64,000 nt of DNA from Galaxea fascicularis. Taxonomy: Eukaryota > Cnidaria > Anthozoa > Scleractinia > Euphylliidae. The notes beneath the pieces are model-generated. The model was not told the origin of the DNA. It was given only the letters and a program-made list of their open reading frames with translations, and did no database searches. Position numbers and translations under genes: made by a program. Positions within the stretch are counted from its first letter, which is position 1. Each line of letters opens with the position of its first letter. Of this stretch, positions 60,082-64,000 are shown in pieces. The stretch covers positions 20,372,039 to 20,436,038 of the forward strand of contig OX419342.1 in the NCBI GenBank assembly GCA_948470475.1. The letters run 5' to 3'.

Positions 60082-61635
60082 AAACTACACTAAAATCGTT
60101 AGAAAATTGCAGCTGGTTGCAACTTCGGCGCGACAAAAATTGCATGGAGTTTTTGCGACAAAAATCGCCTGTGTAAACGGGCCTTTAGATGTAGATCGCG
60201 AACTTTCGACTGCATATTGCTAGCCTTCTTTAGTCGATTAGGTCTTCTGGCTCTGTGCCACTGGAGTTTAATTGTTAGTAACAGAATTTAGTTGATAATG
60301 AGTACTATACGGTGTTTAAATCCGTAAAAAGCACGTATATAGCTGCCTCATTTTACAGCAGATTTCGTTAATACATAACTTGATCTCCGGAGTTGAATTC
60401 AGTTTTTCACTCCAAAGCAACAAACGACTCATATTATTATTAGTATCATGATCACCCAGGCAAAAATACATAATGCCATGTATTTTTGTCGTAGAGTTCC
60501 GTGTAAAAGCGTGTGTATTACAAATGTATATCACGGTGTCTCGGAGTGGTTTTGGTTTTCAATTTACTGAGGCTGTCCAGACGTACTGTAGTCATGATAG
60601 TTTCTTGGAGTTGGCTGTGAAACCCTTGGTCACAAATTTCCGGGAATCGACAGTGGCGTCCCCCCGTGGAGGTCGAACAACAGCAAATTTCGGCTATATA
60701 AAAATCATCTCGTTGGATGGTTATTGAAATATTCGTAGCGATGTTTCGCTTCCAACTCAGTGAGGTAAGATATCAGGAAATTTTTACACTGTTCGACGAT
60801 TCTACGAGCCGTCATAAATGGCACTGCTTGGTCGACTGCGAGTCACCTTAAATTGCTTTGTTTTTGAGACATCAAAATGGAATGACGATTAAACCGTTCG
60901 TAAGCTTAACTGATTTCAAGGGGCCGCAAAACTGACGTGGAACTGGTGGTGTTTCAGTATTGATTACACTGTACTCTTAAAGAGCTCAAGTTGCTACTAC
61001 TTTGGCTTTGAGGGACTGCAACTTTAACTGGGACGGAGGTACTCTAAAGCGGAGTAGGTTAGAGCGAACTATAAGCCTCAAAGAAAAAGGAGGCCAGACG
61101 ATTTTATCAAAGTTGGAAATTCAAGTTATTAGTTATAGCCAGCATAACAACTGGCAGCTCACCTAAGAATATTCTGAGCTGTTTACAGGGCAGAGTGCAG
61201 CAGATGAAGCGAAATCAAACTGCGTGGATGTTGATAACCAGCCTTTCTCTTAAAATTCTGGGACGTCAATTCTTCTTGATTGATAACGGTCTGGTGGACA
61301 CATACTCCCATACAATAGGCTAATTTCTGCTAAAACTATTGTTCACATTTTACTGCGTCAGCATACGAAGTTTCACGGAAAAAGAATCATCTTAAATCGA
61401 AAAATTGTCCCAAAAGTTGAAAGAAATGCATATTATGCCTACTGTTTTGTGTAATTAGTTGCTCCTCCTAAGTACTTAACACAAACCATAAGAGAAATTC
61501 GAATTTCCGGATGGTAAAATGCATTCTGCACTCAATCGGCTTCGTTTGGACTGTTTTGGTCATGCTTCATCGAATGGTAGCTAGCGATCCGTCAGCACAG
61601 CCGTTCAGCACACGCACAGTGTAGTTTATATTGAC
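60082..61635. repeat. Array unit 5
   Basis: Near-identical to unit 4 up to about 61362, including the ~64-bp extra block (60362-60425). After that it switches to the form seen in units 2 and 6, without the ~240-bp block. Confidence 0.8.
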
Positions 61636-63123
61636 AAACTACACTACAATCGTTAGAAAATTGCAGCTGATTGCAACTTCGACGCGACAAAAATTGCATC
61701 GAGTTTTTGCGACAAAGTCGCGTGTAACGGGCCTTTAGATGTTGATCACGAAGTTTCGACTGCATATTGCTAGTCTTCTTTAGGCGATTAGGTCGCCTGG
61801 CTCCGCGTCCCTAGAGTTTAATTGTTAGTAACAGAATTTAGTTGATAATGAGTACTTTTCGGTGTTTAAATCCGTAACAAGTACATATGTAGCTGCCTCA
61901 TTTTACAGCAGACTCATACTATTATTAGTATCATGATCACCCAGGCAAAAATATATAATGCCATGTATTTTCGTCGTAGTGTTCCGTGTAAAAACATGTT
62001 TATTAGAAATGTGTATCACGGTGTCTCGTAGTGGTTAAGTTTTTCAATTCAGTGAGGCTGTCCAGACCTACTGTAGCCATAATAGTTTCTTGGAGTTGGC
62101 TGTGAAACCCTTGGTCACAAAGTTCCGGGAATCGACAGTGGCGTCCGCCCGTGGAGGTCGAACAACAGCAAATTTCGGCTATATAAAAATCATCTCGTTG
62201 GATGATTATTAAAATGTTCGTAGCGATGTTTCGCTTCCAACTCAGTGAGGTAAGATATCAAGTATTTTTTACCCTGTTCGACGATTCTACGAGCCGTCAT
62301 AAATGGCACTGCCTGGTCGAGTGCGAGTCACCTTAACTTGCTCTGTTTCTGAGACATCAGAATGGAATTACGATTAAACCGTTGGTAAGCTTAACTGATT
62401 TCAAGGGGCCGGAAAACTGACGTGGAACTGGTGGTGTTTCAATATTGATTACACTGTACTCTTAAAAGCTCAAGTTGCTGCTACTTTGGCTTTGAGGGAC
62501 TGCAACTTTAACTTACGCAGAGGTGCTTTAAAGCGGAGTAGGTTAGAGCGAACTATAAGCCTTAAAGGAAAGGAGGCCAGCAGATTTTATCAAAGATGGA
62601 AATTCAAGTTATTAGTTATAGCCAGTATAAGAACTGGCAGCTCACCTTAGAATCTTCTGAGCTGTTTACAGGGCAGAGTGCAGCAGACTGTCAAAGCCAA
62701 ATCAAACTGCGTGGATGTTGATAACTAGCCTTTCTCTTAAAATTCTCGGACGTCAATTCTTATTGATTAATAACGGTCTGGTGGACACATACTCCGATAC
62801 AATAGGCTAATTTCTGCTAAAACTATTGTTCACATTTTACTTCGTCAGCATACGAAGTTTCATGGAAAAGGAATCTTGTTAAATCGAAAAATTGTCCCAA
62901 AAGTTGAAAGAAATGCAGATTATACCTATTGTTTTGTGTAATTTGTTGCTGCTCCTAAGTACTTAACACGAACCATAAGAAGAAATTCGAATTTCTGGAT
63001 GGTAAAATGCATTCTGCACTCACTGGGCTTCGTTTGGACTGTTTTGGTCATGCCTCATCGAATGGTAGCTAGCGCTCCGTCAGTACAGCCGTTCAGTACA
63101 CGCACAGTGTAGTTTATATTGAC
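61636..63123. repeat. Array unit 6
   Basis: Standard-length unit without either extra block. The 67-codon frame is closed by the same GGTTAAG stop as in unit 3. Confidence 0.8.
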
Positions 63124-64000
63124 AAACTACACTACAATCGTTAGAAAATTGCAGCTCATTGCAACTTGGGCGCGACAAAAATTGCATCGAGTTTTTGCGA
63201 CAAAGTCGCCTGTGTAAACGGGCCTTTAGATGTTGATCACGAAGTTTCGACTGCATATTGCTAGCCTTCTTTAGGCGATTAGGTCACTTGGCTCCGCGTT
63301 ACAAGAGTTTAATTGTTAGTAACAGAATTCAGTTGATAATGAGTACTATACGGTGTTTAAATCCGTAAAAAGCACGTATGTAGCTGTCTCATTTTACATC
63401 AGATTTTGTTAATACATATCTTCTTCTCTGGAGTTGAATTTTTTTCACTCCAAAGCCACAAACGACTCATACTATTATGAGTATCATGATTACCCAGGGA
63501 AATATATATAATGCCATGTATTTTTGTCGTAGTGTTCCGTGTAAAAACATGTTTATTAGAAATGGATTTCACGGTGTCTCGGAGTGGTTATACTCTTCAA
63601 TTCACTGAATGGCTGTCCAGGCCTACTGTAGCCATAATAGTTTCTTGGAATTGGCTGTGAAACGCTTGGTCACAAAGTTCCGGGAATACCGTGGCGTCCC
63701 CCCGTGCAGGTCGAACAACTGCAAATTTGGGCTGTATAAAAATCATCTCGTTGGATGGTTATGAAAAGTTTGTAGCGATATTTCGCTTCCAACTCAGTGA
63801 GGTAAGATACCAGGAAATTTTTACCCTGTTCGACGATTCTACGAGCCGTCATGAATGGCACTGCTTGGTCGACTGCGAGTCACCTTAATTTGCTTTGTTT
63901 TAGAGACATCAGAATGGAATGACGATTAAACTGTACGTAAGCTTAACTGATTTCAAGGGGCCGCAAAACTGACGTGGAACTGGTGGTGTTTCAATATTGG
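63124..64000. repeat. Array unit 7 (truncated by the window end)
   Basis: Contains a diverged version of the ~64-bp extra block (63400-63463). A two-base insertion (ACTGAATGGCTG near 63605) breaks the 67-codon frame. The array evidently continues past the window. Confidence 0.8.

Larger units (their letters stand above)
53597..64000. repeat. Tandem array of ~1.5-1.8-kb units (seven, last cut by window edge)
   Basis: A long unit recurs head to tail. Using the CTAGAAATTTGCAGCT/GTTAGAAAATTGCAGCT landmark, units start near 53597, 55091, 56580, 58290, 60082, 61636 and 63124. Most spacings are 1.49-1.56 kb. Two units are 1.71-1.79 kb because they carry extra blocks. Each unit contains, in order: right half of the MITE, a GAAAC/CGTC hairpin block, GTTAGTAACAGAATTTAGTT, an ATCACGGTGTCTCG block, a CAGTGAGGTAAGATA block, and TTCAAGGGGCCGCAAAACTG. 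Identity between units is high throughout. No unit has a conserved long open frame. Confidence 0.9.

Noticed and set aside
58090..60145. Pair of identical 87-codon minus-strand frames
   Set aside because: Identity follows from the recent 1,792-bp duplication; there is no domain, and the frame exists only in the units with the extra ~240-bp block.
53597..64000. CRISPR array, or 5S/snRNA tandem gene cluster
   Set aside because: Units are 1.5 kb with no short spaced repeats, and no 5S or U-snRNA signature word was found in the unit.

Overview
The window reads as nuclear DNA of an animal, most likely a cnidarian and probably a stony coral or close anthozoan relative. Genes are sparse and intron-containing, with GT-AG borders and AATAAA signals. 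The rest is AT-rich DNA crowded with small inverted-repeat transposons, tRNA-derived SINEs, non-LTR retrotransposon pieces and a Helentron-like element. No prokaryotic or organellar gene organisation is seen. The taxon call rests on repeat types and gene style, not on a marker gene.

Layout. 1-21.3 kb is mostly non-coding. It holds a decayed CR1/L2-like LINE piece (3.56-4.65 kb, minus), a pair of related small repeats (13.5-14.0 kb), a 255-bp near-perfect palindrome (17.2 kb) and an 827-bp TTA-flanked inverted-repeat element carrying a 54-bp minisatellite (18.2-19.0 kb). 21.3-28.0 kb holds a five-coding-exon plus-strand gene for a 260-residue acidic/basic protein of unknown function with a long 3' UTR. 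29.0-33.1 kb holds a minus-strand ZC2HC1C-like gene (608 residues, two C2HC zinc fingers). It lies head to head with a short CINP-like first exon at 33.3 kb, which is followed at once by a decayed Mutator-like transposase fragment. 35.4-37.0 kb is a TTAA-flanked non-autonomous DNA transposon.

38.1-48.4 kb is one plus-strand LINE copy split by two later insertions. The first is a 3.48-kb inverted-repeat element without an obvious transposase. The second is a ~4.95-kb Helentron-like element on the minus strand, with the end of a PIF1-like helicase, an apurinic-type endonuclease and an RPA-like ssDNA-binding protein, all decayed. The helicase remnant is itself split by a 145-bp MITE. Two tRNA-derived SINEs and a Penelope-like tail with a hammerhead-like motif follow (48.8-50.2 kb).

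51.1-53.2 kb holds the most unusual gene: an intact 686-residue open frame combining a von Willebrand A (MIDAS) region, a papain-like cysteine peptidase with Cys/His/Asn in place, and a C-terminal four-cysteine zinc ribbon. From 53.4 kb to the window end runs a tandem array of ~1.5-1.8-kb units (six complete, one cut by the window edge). It begins inside a 321-bp TTA-flanked MITE, and two adjacent units look almost identical.

The host genes do not form a pathway that can be read from the sequence. The only regulatory link supported is the shared, probably bidirectional promoter between the ZC2HC1C-like and CINP-like genes.
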